Source: Gaetbulibacter_B jejuensis
GTDB lineage: Bacteria > Bacteroidota > Bacteroidia > Flavobacteriales > Flavobacteriaceae
DNA length: 64,000 nt
Assembly (NCBI RefSeq): GCF_039524015.1
Contig: NZ_BAAAGF010000002.1
Coordinates: 434,001 to 498,000 of the forward strand
Direction of reading: 5' to 3'
Positions 8,543 to 17,676 of this stretch are shown here, one piece after another. The position numbers and the translations under genes are program-made. The notes beneath the pieces were generated by a model. That model saw nothing but the letters and a program-made list of their open reading frames with translations. It made no database searches and was not told the origin of the DNA. Each line of letters begins with the position of its first letter. The stretch's first letter is position 1.

Positions 8543-10651
8543 ATGAAAATTTTAAAGTACACACTTGGCTTATCGCTCATTGTCCTTACATTATTTGGAT
8601 GTACTAGTGATGATGATAATACAGATTTTGTCAATCAAATTGAAGCGCCAACAAATGTTTCGGCATCTGTAAGAGTAACACAAGACAACACAGGATTAGT
8701 TACCATAACACCTTTAGCAGAAGGTGTAACAACCTTTAACATTGGTTTTGGTGATAATTCAGAACCTTCAGGAGTTATCCTACCAGGAGGAAGTGTAGAC
8801 CATATTTACGAAGAAGGAACTTACGAAGCAACAATAACTGCTAACGGACTTAATGGTTTATCAACTACTATCACACAACAAATTGTAGTGTCATTTCAAG
8901 CTCCAGAGATTTTAGAAGTTATTATAGAAAACGATTCAGCATTATCAAAAACAGTTAACGTAACTGTTACTGCAGATTATGCAATGTTTTATGAAGTTGA
9001 TTTTGGAGAAGATGATTCAACTGAGCCATCTTCAGCCAATATAGGTGAAACTATTTCTTACACTTACCAAGAAGCTGGTATTTACACCATTACTATTGAA
9101 GCAATGGGAGCAGCTATTGAAACAACTACATATTCAGAAGACTTTGAAGTTACAGCTATTTTACAACCATTAGCATCGGCACCAACACCACCTTCAAGAG
9201 CTGAAGAAGATGTAATATCAATATTTAGTAGTGTTTATAATGATGTTCCAGATACTAACTATTTTCCAGATTGGGGACAAGGAGGTCAAGGCAGTGGTTG
9301 GGCTATGTTTGATTTAGGAGGAGACCAAATGCTACAATATGTAAATTTAAGCTATCAAGGTATTGCCTTAGCCGATGGAACTTCGGTAGACGTTTCTAAC
9401 ATGGAATCTCTTCATTTAGATGTTTGGACTGCTGATGCAGTGACTGATATTGAAGTATCACTAATTAATAACGCATCAGGTACAGTTACTGAAGCTCCAG
9501 TAACTGTAGCATTAAATGCTAATAGCTGGACAAGTATTGAAATTCCTATTTCAGATTATATCGATCAAGGATTAACAGTAACTGAGATTTTTCAACTAAA
9601 GTTTGTAGGCGAACCATGGGCTGCTGGAACAGTGTTTATTGATAATATTTATTTCTGGAAAACACCATCAGCAACACCAACAGGTGTTTTAGGAACTTGG
9701 AAGTTATCTACTGCTCCAGGATCATTAGGAGTTGGTCCAGCACCTGGAGATACTAGCTGGTGGAACTGTGATGCAGCTTGCGTAACTGATAGAGCTTGTT
9801 ACTATGATGATGAATATATTTTTAATGCTGATGGAACTTTTAGTAATGTTCTTGGTACTGATACTTGGGTTGAAGGTTGGCAAGGTGGAGGAGATGCATG
9901 TGGAGCTCCAGTAGCACCTCATGATGGATCTAATTCTGCAACTTTTGTTTACAATGATATAGATGGTACAATAACATTAAATGGAGTAGGAGCTTATATT
10001 GGAGTGCCTAAAGCCAATAACTCTGGTGAATTAAGTAATCCAGCTGATGCGCCAGCATCTATTACTTATAATGTAGAGCTTTCTAATTTCGACACTGAAA
10101 TGACAGTATCTATTGAAGCTGGAGCAGGCGTATTCTGGCAATTTCATTTAGTTAAAGAATCAGAGCCAGTATCTCCATTAGCAGGAACATGGCAAGTCGC
10201 TCAGGAAGCAGGAGCTTTAGGAGTTGGTCCAGCACCTGGAGACACTAGCTGGTGGAACTGTGATGCTGCTTGTGTAACTGATAGAGCTTGTTACTATGAT
10301 GACCAATATGTTTTTGGAGCTGATGGATCGTTCAGTAATGTTCTTGGAGCAGATACTTGGGTTGAAGGTTGGCAAGGTGGAGGAGATGCATGTGGAACTC
10401 CAGTAGCACCTCATGATGGATCTAATCCAGCAACTTATACATATGATGAAGGAGCAGGAACTGTAACACTAAATGGTGTAGGTGCTTTTATAGGAGTGCC
10501 TAAAGCAAATAATTCAGGTGAGTTAAGCAATCCAGCTGATGCACCATCATCAATCACATATAGTGTAACGTTTATTGACAGTAATACAATTAATGTTTCT
10601 ATTGAAGCTGGAGCAGGCGTATTCTGGCAGTATAAGCTTGTAAAAATTTAA
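8543..10651 (+). CDS. PKD-domain surface glycan-binding lipoprotein with duplicated C-terminal module
   Basis: A 702-residue lipoprotein (lipobox LFGC, Cys20, then TSDDD). Two PKD/Ig-like domains span about residues 35-125 and 127-212, followed by a jelly-roll, CBM-like domain at about 213-378. Two nearly identical modules at 381-544 and 545-702 share GVGPAPGDTSWWNCDAAC and many exposed Trp, Tyr and Asp residues. No catalytic motif is seen. Position between susD and the GH16 gene matches the SGBP/SusE-like slot of flavobacterial laminarin loci, so the likely role is holding polysaccharide at the cell surface. ATG 8543 was chosen because it starts the lipoprotein signal; the reading frame is open 12 codons further upstream inside susD. 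Function is inferred from context and architecture. Confidence 0.83.
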   Translation: MKILKYTLGLSLIVLTLFGCTSDDDNTDFVNQIEAPTNVSASVRVTQDNTGLVTITPLAEGVTTFNIGFGDNSEPSGVILPGGSVDHIYEEGTYEATITANGLNGLSTTITQQIVVSFQAPEILEVIIENDSALSKTVNVTVTADYAMFYEVDFGEDDSTEPSSANIGETISYTYQEAGIYTITIEAMGAAIETTTYSEDFEVTAILQPLASAPTPPSRAEEDVISIFSSVYNDVPDTNYFPDWGQGGQGSGWAMFDLGGDQMLQYVNLSYQGIALADGTSVDVSNMESLHLDVWTADAVTDIEVSLINNASGTVTEAPVTVALNANSWTSIEIPISDYIDQGLTVTEIFQLKFVGEPWAAGTVFIDNIYFWKTPSATPTGVLGTWKLSTAPGSLGVGPAPGDTSWWNCDAACVTDRACYYDDEYIFNADGTFSNVLGTDTWVEGWQGGGDACGAPVAPHDGSNSATFVYNDIDGTITLNGVGAYIGVPKANNSGELSNPADAPASITYNVELSNFDTEMTVSIEAGAGVFWQFHLVKESEPVSPLAGTWQVAQEAGALGVGPAPGDTSWWNCDAACVTDRACYYDDQYVFGADGSFSNVLGADTWVEGWQGGGDACGTPVAPHDGSNPATYTYDEGAGTVTLNGVGAFIGVPKANNSGELSNPADAPSSITYSVTFIDSNTINVSIEAGAGVFWQYKLVKI
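9683..10651 (+). repeat. Two tandem copies of a 492-bp coding module
   Basis: The module starting at 9683 is repeated from 10175 with a period of 492 bp (164 codons). Long stretches are identical or nearly so in DNA as well as protein, for example around 9731-9810 versus 10223-10302. The second copy ends at the stop codon. High similarity at silent sites suggests a recent duplication or ongoing gene conversion. Confidence 0.9.
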
Positions 10652-10662
10652 AAAATAAGACT

Positions 10663-12294
10663 ATGAAGAAATTAAGATATATTTTCGCTTCACTTTTGGC
10701 AATAGCTTTTGTAGCTACTTCTTGTCAAGATGATGATGCAAGTTTTGGAGATATAGTAGCTCCATCAAATATTGTTGTAACTACCGAAATTGTAGGGCAG
10801 GATGCCGATAATCCTTATGGTGATGGAAGTGGTGTAGTTAATTTTAAAGCTACAGCAGATAATGCTATCAACTTTAAGTTTGTTTACGGTTCGGTTGCTG
10901 CAAACTCACCAATTGGAGAGGTAGCAATGAATTTTTCTAACTTAGGCATTAATACCTATGACATTGTTGTTATAGCTTATGGTGCTGGCGGAACATCAAG
11001 CTCTACATTAGTTACTGTAGAAGTTTTAGCAACTTATGCGCCACCTGAAGATTTATTAGAACTGCTAGTTGGTGACGGCTCTAAAACTTGGAGAATGAAA
11101 TCTGAACAACCTGGACATTTTGGCTTGGGTCCAGTAGGAGGACAAATTCCAGCGGAATGGTATGGAGCTGCAGCTAATGAAAAAGTTGGAGTAGGAATGT
11201 ATGACGATCGTTTTATATTTAATGCAGATGGAACTTTCACTCATATTACCAATAATACTAATGATGATCCTACAAACGATCCAACAGGAACCATTTTTGG
11301 TCGTGATGGTCTTGTAAGTGAATTAGGAAGTGGTACAGGAACAATTAATGGAGCTGATGTTGAAAATTTCCCTTATAATGATTATTCTGAGACTTGGACG
11401 CTTATTGCTCCTGGAGGACAAGAAACCTTAAGTTTATCAGGATTAGCATTTATAAGCTATTACTGTGGTGGTAACCATAATTATCAAATTGTAGATCGCT
11501 CTGTTCCAAATGAAATTTTATTAAAAACTACTGATGGAAATGGAGAGTTCGATTGGTGGTTCATTATTACTTCAGAAGAAGAAGGAGCAGGACAAGATCC
11601 TTTCGAAACGGACTTTGATAATTTAGTTTGGGAAGATGCTTTTGATGTTAATGGAGCTCCTGATGCTACAAAATGGACCTATGATTTAGGTGCTGGTGGC
11701 TGGGGAAATGGCGAATCTCAAACTTACACAAACGCATCTGATAACGTTATTGTTGAAGACGGTTTGCTAAAAATAACTGCAAAAGCCGATGGAGGAAGTT
11801 ATACTTCTGCTAGATTAAAAACTGAAAACTTATATGAGTTTACTTATGGTAGAGTTGAAGTAAGAGCAAAACTACCTGCTTCACAAGGGACTTGGCCAGC
11901 AATATGGATGTTAGGAGAAGATTACCAGACTAATACATGGCCAGCATGTGGTGAAATAGATATTATGGAACAAACAGGACAAGACAAAAATGTAGTTCTA
12001 GGAACTGTTCATCATCCTGCAGTATCTCCTGGAGCTGGAGATTCTTCTAGTACAAGTGCGCCAACTTCAACAACAGAATTTCATAATTATACTGTTGAGT
12101 GGAGAACAGACGAAATTATTTTCTTAGTTGATGATACTGTCTTCCATACTGTAAGTAATAATGCAGGTTTACCTTTCAACAGTGATTTCTTTTTGATTTT
12201 AAACGTTGCAATGGGAGGAACTTTAGGAGGAACAATTGATCCTGCATTTACCGAAGATACTATGGAAGTTGATTATGTAAGAGTATACCAGTAA
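10663..12294 (+). CDS. GH16 family endo-beta-1,3-glucanase (laminarinase-like) lipoprotein
   Basis: A 543-residue lipoprotein (ATSC, Cys21, followed by QDDD). After a PKD/Ig-like segment (about 30-125) comes a module at about 131-306 resembling the duplicated module of the preceding protein (shared pattern YDDxxIFNADGTF). The GH16 catalytic domain covers about 316-543 with GEIDIMEQTG, giving the retaining-enzyme triad E431 (nucleophile), D433 and E436 (acid/base). The EIDIME form is typical of laminarinases, which cut beta-1,3-glucan endwise-internally. It lies 11 bases after the binding-protein gene and 3 bases before the GH3 gene. The acidic stretch after the lipid Cys suggests surface display. 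The exact linkage specificity cannot be read. Confidence 0.93.
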   Translation: MKKLRYIFASLLAIAFVATSCQDDDASFGDIVAPSNIVVTTEIVGQDADNPYGDGSGVVNFKATADNAINFKFVYGSVAANSPIGEVAMNFSNLGINTYDIVVIAYGAGGTSSSTLVTVEVLATYAPPEDLLELLVGDGSKTWRMKSEQPGHFGLGPVGGQIPAEWYGAAANEKVGVGMYDDRFIFNADGTFTHITNNTNDDPTNDPTGTIFGRDGLVSELGSGTGTINGADVENFPYNDYSETWTLIAPGGQETLSLSGLAFISYYCGGNHNYQIVDRSVPNEILLKTTDGNGEFDWWFIITSEEEGAGQDPFETDFDNLVWEDAFDVNGAPDATKWTYDLGAGGWGNGESQTYTNASDNVIVEDGLLKITAKADGGSYTSARLKTENLYEFTYGRVEVRAKLPASQGTWPAIWMLGEDYQTNTWPACGEIDIMEQTGQDKNVVLGTVHHPAVSPGAGDSSSTSAPTSTTEFHNYTVEWRTDEIIFLVDDTVFHTVSNNAGLPFNSDFFLILNVAMGGTLGGTIDPAFTEDTMEVDYVRVYQ

Positions 12295-12297
12295 GAA

Positions 12298-14601
12298 ATG
12301 AAAGACTATATAAAAACGTATTTGCAGCTTGTCTGTATAGGACTACTATTGGTTTCATGCAACCAAACTGATGAGAAAAAATTGGCAATAAGTACTGTCA
12401 ATACTAATCTTAATACTACCATCGAGTCTAAAGTAGATAGCCTTTTAGCTATAATGACTTTAGAAGAGAAAATTGGGCAAATGAACCAGTACAATGGGTT
12501 TTGGGATGTTACTGGTCCAGTGCCTGAAAATGGTGATGCGGCAAAAAAATATGACGATTTAAGAAAAGGGTTAGTAGGGTCAATGCTTAATGTGAGAGGC
12601 GTAAAGGATGTGAGAGCTGTTCAAAAAATAGCCGTTGAAGAAACACGTTTAGGTATTCCGTTAATTATTGGGTTTGATGTTATTCATGGTTATAAAACGA
12701 TTAGCCCTATTCCATTAGCTGAGTCAGCTAGTTGGGATTTAGAAGCTATAAAAAAATCAGCAGAAGTTGCAGCTGAAGAAGCTGCAGCTGCTGGTATAAA
12801 TTGGACTTTTGCTCCAATGGTCGACATCTCAAGAGATGCACGTTGGGGAAGAGTAATGGAAGGATCTGGAGAGGACACCTATTTATCAAGTAAAATAGCT
12901 GTTGCGCGAGTAAAAGGGTTTCAAGGCGAAGACCTTTCAGCTCACAACACTATTGCAGCTTGTGCAAAGCATTTTGCTGGCTATGGTTTTGCCGAATCAG
13001 GTAGAGACTATAATACTGTAGATGTTGGTACTTCAACACTTTACAATACTATCTTGCCACCATTTCAAGCAGCAAATGAAGCAGGTGTTAGAACCTTTAT
13101 GAATTCTTTTAACGAGCTTAATGGTGTGCCAGCAACAGGTAATAAATATTTACAAAGAGAAATTCTTAAACATCAATGGGATTTTACAGGTTTTGTAGTG
13201 TCAGATTGGGGATCAATTGCAGAAATGATTGCACATGGTCATGCTAAAGATGGTACTCATGCTACAGAATTAGCGGTTAATGCAGGTTCTGATATGGATA
13301 TGGAATCAAACCTTTATGTTAATGAGTTGGTCACTTTAGTAAAAGAAGGTAAAGTAGACGAGCAATTTATCACTGATGCTGCAAGAAGAATTTTAAGAGT
13401 AAAATTTGAATTAGGATTGTTTGATGACCCTTATAAATACTGTAACGAAGAGCGAGAGCAAAGCGTAACAGGTAGTAAGGAAATTCAAGATGCAGTGTTG
13501 GATATGGCTAAAAAATCTATAGTGTTATTAAAAAATGAAAACAATGTTTTGCCTTTAAAAAAGGAAGGACAAAAAATAGCAGTTATAGGAGCTTTAGCTA
13601 ATGATAAAACAAGTCCGTTGGGTAGCTGGAGAATTGGAGCCGATGATGGAACAGCAGTTTCAGTTTTAGAAGGATTAAAAGCATATTCTGGAAATCAAAT
13701 TACGTATACTAAAGGAGCAGATTTGGTATATGGACAGACTGTTTTTGCACGAGAATTAGATATTAATGTATCTGATAAAAGTGGGTTTACCGAAGCTAAA
13801 CAAGTTGCTAAACAAGCAGATGTTGTTATTATGGTATTAGGAGAGCATGGGTTTCAAAGTGGAGAAGGAAGAAGTAGAGCAGATATTGATTTACCTGGAG
13901 TTCAGCAAGAATTACTTGAAGAGGTTTATAAAGTAAATAAAAACATTGTTTTAGTACTTAATAATGGAAGACCGTTAAGCATTAATTGGGCTGATGAGCA
14001 TATACCAGCAATTGTTGAAGCGTGGCATTTAGGAACACAAAGTGGTAATGCTATTGCCCAAGTGTTGTATGGAGATTATAACCCAAGTGGTAAATTACCA
14101 ATGACTTTTCCAAGAAGCGTAGGTCAATTACCATTATACTACAACAGTAAAAGTACAGGACGACCAAATATGCCTTCACCAGGCGAGGTATTTTGGTCTC
14201 ATTATACAGATGTAAGCAATACACCATTATATCCTTTTGGATATGGTTTGAGCTACACTACGTTTAATTATACCAATTTAAAGGTTAACGTAGTTTCTAA
14301 CAACACAGTTGAGGTAAGTGTTAAACTGACTAATACTGGTAAGCTAAAAGGTAAAGAAGTAGTGCAATTATATATGCAAGACTTATTTGCAAGTGTTACA
14401 CGACCAGTAAAAGAGTTAAAGGGTTTTGAATTAGTCGAGCTAAACCCTAACGAGTCAAAAACAATTAACTTTACATTGTCTAAAAATGAGTTAGGGTTTT
14501 ATTCCAACGAAGGAAAATTTTTACTTGAACCAGGAGACTTTAAAGTGTATGTTGGAGGAAGTTCAAATACAACATTAGAAGCTAAATTTACATTAGAATG
14601 A
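12298..14601 (+). CDS. GH3 family beta-glucosidase lipoprotein
   Basis: A 767-residue enzyme with lipobox LVSC (Cys21), a GH3 N-terminal TIM barrel, a GH3 C-terminal alpha/beta sandwich and a fibronectin-III-like domain at the end. The GFVVSDWGS motif supplies the nucleophile Asp303, and SGEGRSRADIDLPG contains the likely acid/base Glu523. KHFAGYG and the RDARWGR segment are the usual sugar-binding motifs. BglX-like GH3 enzymes release glucose from beta-linked gluco-oligosaccharides. The gene starts 3 bases after the GH16 stop and its own stop overlaps the next start, so it is in the same operon. The sequence after the lipid Cys (NQTDEKK) is less clearly a surface-export signal, so a periplasm-facing position is possible. 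Confidence 0.94.
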   Translation: MKDYIKTYLQLVCIGLLLVSCNQTDEKKLAISTVNTNLNTTIESKVDSLLAIMTLEEKIGQMNQYNGFWDVTGPVPENGDAAKKYDDLRKGLVGSMLNVRGVKDVRAVQKIAVEETRLGIPLIIGFDVIHGYKTISPIPLAESASWDLEAIKKSAEVAAEEAAAAGINWTFAPMVDISRDARWGRVMEGSGEDTYLSSKIAVARVKGFQGEDLSAHNTIAACAKHFAGYGFAESGRDYNTVDVGTSTLYNTILPPFQAANEAGVRTFMNSFNELNGVPATGNKYLQREILKHQWDFTGFVVSDWGSIAEMIAHGHAKDGTHATELAVNAGSDMDMESNLYVNELVTLVKEGKVDEQFITDAARRILRVKFELGLFDDPYKYCNEEREQSVTGSKEIQDAVLDMAKKSIVLLKNENNVLPLKKEGQKIAVIGALANDKTSPLGSWRIGADDGTAVSVLEGLKAYSGNQITYTKGADLVYGQTVFARELDINVSDKSGFTEAKQVAKQADVVIMVLGEHGFQSGEGRSRADIDLPGVQQELLEEVYKVNKNIVLVLNNGRPLSINWADEHIPAIVEAWHLGTQSGNAIAQVLYGDYNPSGKLPMTFPRSVGQLPLYYNSKSTGRPNMPSPGEVFWSHYTDVSNTPLYPFGYGLSYTTFNYTNLKVNVVSNNTVEVSVKLTNTGKLKGKEVVQLYMQDLFASVTRPVKELKGFELVELNPNESKTINFTLSKNELGFYSNEGKFLLEPGDFKVYVGGSSNTTLEAKFTLE

Positions 14602-15362
14602 GAAATAGTTTTTTAATAGCATTATTGTGTATTGCTTTTACATCTTGTAACAAAGCATCAAAAAAAGAATTAATTTTTGAAGAAGACTTTACAGGAAGTT
14701 CATTAAACGAATCATTTTGGAATTACGAATTAGGAGATGGCTGCCCTAACCTCTGTGGTTGGGGCAATAATGAACGACAGACTTATACCAAGCACAATGT
14801 TTCAGTAAAAGATGGTTTGTTATATATTAAAGCAACAAAAGATAGTACGCTTTACGAGTCAGGAAGAATTACTACAGCAAAAAAGATTGAATTTCAATAC
14901 GGAACAGTTGAAGTTAGAGCAAAGTTGCCACAAGGACAAGGTATTTGGCCTGCAATTTGGATGTTAGGCTCTGATATTGGTGACAAAGGTTGGCCAGCAT
15001 GTGGAGAAATTGATATTATGGAATATGTTGGTAAAGCACCACATGAAGTACACACAACATTACATACTCCTGATAGTTATGGTCAATCTAAAAACACTAA
15101 AATTACAACAAACAATAAAATAGAAGAAGGCTTTCATATCTATAAATGTAATTGGACTAAAGATTTTATTGAGTTTTTTATTGATGATACTTTGGTTTAC
15201 ACTTTTAATCCAGAAGTTAAAAACGATAAAACATGGCCTTTTGATAAACCGTTTTATATTATACTAAACATGGCTATTGGAGGTAATTTTGGAGGTCCAG
15301 AAGTAGATGATTCAATTTTTCCTCAAGAGTTTATTGTAGATTATGTAAAGGTTTATAAATAA
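14598..15362 (+). CDS. Second GH16 family beta-glucanase lipoprotein, catalytic domain only
   Basis: A 254-residue lipoprotein (lipobox FTSC, Cys17; then NKASKKE) made of a bare GH16 catalytic domain. GEIDIMEYVGK gives catalytic E137, D139 and E142, and GWGNNERQTYT is the same substrate-cleft motif as GWGNGESQTYT in the first GH16. Its start overlaps the GH3 stop by 4 bases (ATGA), so translation is probably coupled. After the lipid Cys there is no run of acidic residues, unlike the first GH16. The two enzymes may therefore sit on different faces of the outer membrane, the first cutting long chains outside and this one trimming imported pieces; that division is inference. Confidence 0.93.
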   Translation: MRNSFLIALLCIAFTSCNKASKKELIFEEDFTGSSLNESFWNYELGDGCPNLCGWGNNERQTYTKHNVSVKDGLLYIKATKDSTLYESGRITTAKKIEFQYGTVEVRAKLPQGQGIWPAIWMLGSDIGDKGWPACGEIDIMEYVGKAPHEVHTTLHTPDSYGQSKNTKITTNNKIEEGFHIYKCNWTKDFIEFFIDDTLVYTFNPEVKNDKTWPFDKPFYIILNMAIGGNFGGPEVDDSIFPQEFIVDYVKVYK

Positions 15363-15454
15363 GATGGTTTAATCATAAAATGTCTTCTAAAGTCCTATTT
15401 GTTAATTTTTTACAATTTTTTTTTCGTAAATTCCTTAAAAAATCGACAAAACGC

Positions 15455-15484
15455 TTGTTTTTTTCGTTTAATTACATAAATTTG
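15455..15484 (+). promoter_or_regulatory. Bacteroidetes-type promoter
   Basis: TTG at 15455-15457 and TAAATTTG at 15477-15484 are 19 bases apart, an exact match to the Bacteroidetes -33/-7 pattern. The start codon at 15512 follows 27 bases after the -7 box. This separates the next gene from the glucan operon. Confidence 0.62.
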
Positions 15485-15511
15485 CGATATTGAACCCCTT
15501 AAATCTAAACT

Positions 15512-15961
15512 ATGAAAACTAAATTTACTATACTTATGATGGTTTTTTTCCTAGCTATGAGTAACGTATTTGCTCAAAAAAAGGATGAGGCTCAAAATAT
15601 TATAAGCGGTAAAGTTTCAATAACTAAGTATCATGATCGTGAAGATTTAGAAAAGATGCAAAAAGGAGAGTTGTTGGATTTGTATACCGAACGTATAGAA
15701 GTCATTGTTAACATTCTCCCTAATATTGCTTTTGCAACGAAGCCTGGTATTACAATGACGTCTTTAGGAATTCCAGACACTAAGGATAATAGAAAAGCAT
15801 TAGAGGATAATAAAAACGCCTCAAAAATTTACTTTGATAGTACAATTGAATTTCAAAAAAAGGTGTTGCCTTATTCAGATAAATCAAATTTAATTGCAGC
15901 CATTCTTTTTTATGAGCAAACACTAAAATCGCTACATACTTATAACGAATTTAATAACTAA
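15512..15961 (+). CDS. Small secreted protein of unknown function
   Basis: A 149-residue protein with a clear signal peptide (cut after about residue 21, NVFAQ) and no lipobox. The mature part is mostly helical, rich in Lys, Asp and Glu, without cysteines or a recognisable catalytic motif. I do not recognise the family. It has its own well-formed promoter and its own rho-independent terminator, so it is a single-gene transcript between the glucan locus and the adhesin region. The mature protein is probably periplasmic, since neither a T9SS tag nor a lipid anchor is present. Confidence 0.75.
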   Translation: MKTKFTILMMVFFLAMSNVFAQKKDEAQNIISGKVSITKYHDREDLEKMQKGELLDLYTERIEVIVNILPNIAFATKPGITMTSLGIPDTKDNRKALEDNKNASKIYFDSTIEFQKKVLPYSDKSNLIAAILFYEQTLKSLHTYNEFNN

Positions 15962-15982
15962 ACAATTTGGTATTGTTTTTAT

Positions 15983-16015
15983 AAAAACCTCAACCTAATA
16001 AGTTGAGGTTTTTTT
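15983..16015 (+). terminator. Rho-independent terminator
   Basis: AAAAACCTCAAC (15983-15994) pairs with GTTGAGGTTTTT (16002-16013) across a 7-base loop and runs into a T tract. It ends the transcript of the small secreted protein. Confidence 0.85.
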
Positions 16016-16158
16016 ATTTGTAATCTTTTATTTTTCTGATAAATAGGAGTTTTCTTGTTAATTAGTATTTCTTCTTCATTAAAAAATAGTCAAATTATCT
16101 TAATTTTTGTAGGAATAAACTGTCTTTTATATTAAAAAAATGTATTTTGCCGATATTA

Positions 16159-16190
16159 TTTGTATTTCATAGGAAAAGTTAATATGTTTG
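16159..16190 (+). promoter_or_regulatory. Bacteroidetes-type promoter
   Basis: TTTG at 16159-16162 and TATGTTTG at 16183-16190 are 20 bases apart, both exact to consensus. The start codon at 16241 would follow a leader of about 45 bases. Confidence 0.6.
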
Positions 16191-16240
16191 GTCTAATAGT
16201 ATAAAAATGAACCCCAAACCTAATTACAAATTTACCTACT

Positions 16241-17545
16241 ATGAAAAACTCTACTCAAATTTTATGTGTATTACTTTTTGTTGTTGGCAACATTTTTGCC
16301 CAACAGGAAAAGGGAATAATAGGAGCAAATAACTGGTTGAATAATTGGACAGAGTTTAAACCAAATCATACTGATTATGGTGAGCCAACACAAATTTTAA
16401 CCGGAAACATCACAAAAGATACAAAGCTTAATAAAAGAGATGTTTACCTTTTATTAGGAAGTGTTTTTGTTACTGATAGTACTACACTTACAATTGAACC
16501 AGGTACAGTAATACTTGGAGATTTTGATACTAATGGGTCACTTACCATTAGTAAAGGCAGTAAAATTATTGCTGAAGGGACTCAAACCGATCCAATTGTT
16601 TTCACTTCAAACAGAAGCGTAAAAAAACAAGGAGATTGGGGAGGTGTTTTTGTATTGGGAGATGCACCAATTAATAAATATGGAAATGGTTCTTCAGTTG
16701 AATACGGATTAAGACCTTCATCTTATGAAAATATTAGTTATGGTGGTGACAATACTGAAAGCAATTCAGGTATTTTAAAATATGTAAGAATTGAATTTGC
16801 TGGTAAAAGAACTAAAGACTTTGGTTATTTTAACGCACTTACTTTAGCAGGTGTTGGAAACCAAACCATTATTGAAAATGTTATGGTAAGTTATTGCGAA
16901 GGAAACTCTTTCAATATTCTTGGAGGAGAAGTAAACTTAAATAAGATGATTTCATATAGAACAAGTAGTAATGACTATGAGTTTAATTATGGAACATTAT
17001 GTAATATTTCAAATTCTCTAGCAATTAGATCTCCTTATATCTCAGGAGCTGATGGTTCAATATGTATGCACATTGCTTCTTATGATAAAAAAGATGAAGT
17101 AGATTTTACTAAACCTGGAACTTTTGTTAATGCTGAAAACTTAACATTAGTAAATATTAGTGATAATTTAGAAGCTGATATAAAAGTTGGTTTGGTAAAA
17201 GAAGCACTTTATATCGATCAAGATGCCTCATTGAGAATGAACAAAAGTGTAATTTCTGGGTTTAATCCAGCGGTTATTTTAGATGACAATATCAAAGTAA
17301 ATAGCGAAAATCTCAAAAAGATAAGATTTAGTGAAATGTATTTCAACAACTGCAACGGAAACATTTTTACTAAAAATAACTCCAATAACGAAGACTTAGA
17401 GAATTGGTACGGAAACAGTGTATTTTTTAATGTGTATTCTAAAGGAGACGACTCTGAAACATTTATTGATGCAACAAGCACGAGACGTCCTGATTACAGA
17501 TTACGTATTAACAAAATTATAGCTTCTAACGCCTACGAAGACTAA
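16241..17545 (+). CDS. Secreted protein, probable right-handed beta-helix
   Basis: A 434-residue protein with a signal peptide (cut after about residue 20, NIFAQ). The region around residues 85-125 reads LTIEPGTVILGD, then KIIAEGTQTDPIVFTSN, then a QGDWGGVFVLGDAPIN motif. This set is common in Bacteroidetes surface proteins predicted to fold as parallel beta-helices. The rest alternates short beta strands and Asn/Gly-rich turns, consistent with more helix coils. No YPNP or CHU_C tag and no lipobox is visible, so how it reaches the surface is unclear. No enzyme motif is seen. It has its own promoter and is 131 bases from the next gene. The fold is inferred; the function is unknown. Confidence 0.75.
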   Translation: MKNSTQILCVLLFVVGNIFAQQEKGIIGANNWLNNWTEFKPNHTDYGEPTQILTGNITKDTKLNKRDVYLLLGSVFVTDSTTLTIEPGTVILGDFDTNGSLTISKGSKIIAEGTQTDPIVFTSNRSVKKQGDWGGVFVLGDAPINKYGNGSSVEYGLRPSSYENISYGGDNTESNSGILKYVRIEFAGKRTKDFGYFNALTLAGVGNQTIIENVMVSYCEGNSFNILGGEVNLNKMISYRTSSNDYEFNYGTLCNISNSLAIRSPYISGADGSICMHIASYDKKDEVDFTKPGTFVNAENLTLVNISDNLEADIKVGLVKEALYIDQDASLRMNKSVISGFNPAVILDDNIKVNSENLKKIRFSEMYFNNCNGNIFTKNNSNNEDLENWYGNSVFFNVYSKGDDSETFIDATSTRRPDYRLRINKIIASNAYED

Positions 17546-17676
17546 TAGATAGATTCATGTAATTTTTTAAACACTCTATTCATAATGAATTGCGTGTTCT
17601 TTTTGATTAATCAATTAAGAAGCTCTTTTAAGGGTTGACATTGAGAATAAAAAAGGTAATTAAAAAACAGAACTGA

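Noticed and set aside
9725..10414. Two similar 65-codon minus-strand frames
   Set aside because: They mirror the two copies of the duplicated module of the surface lipoprotein and are shadows of it.
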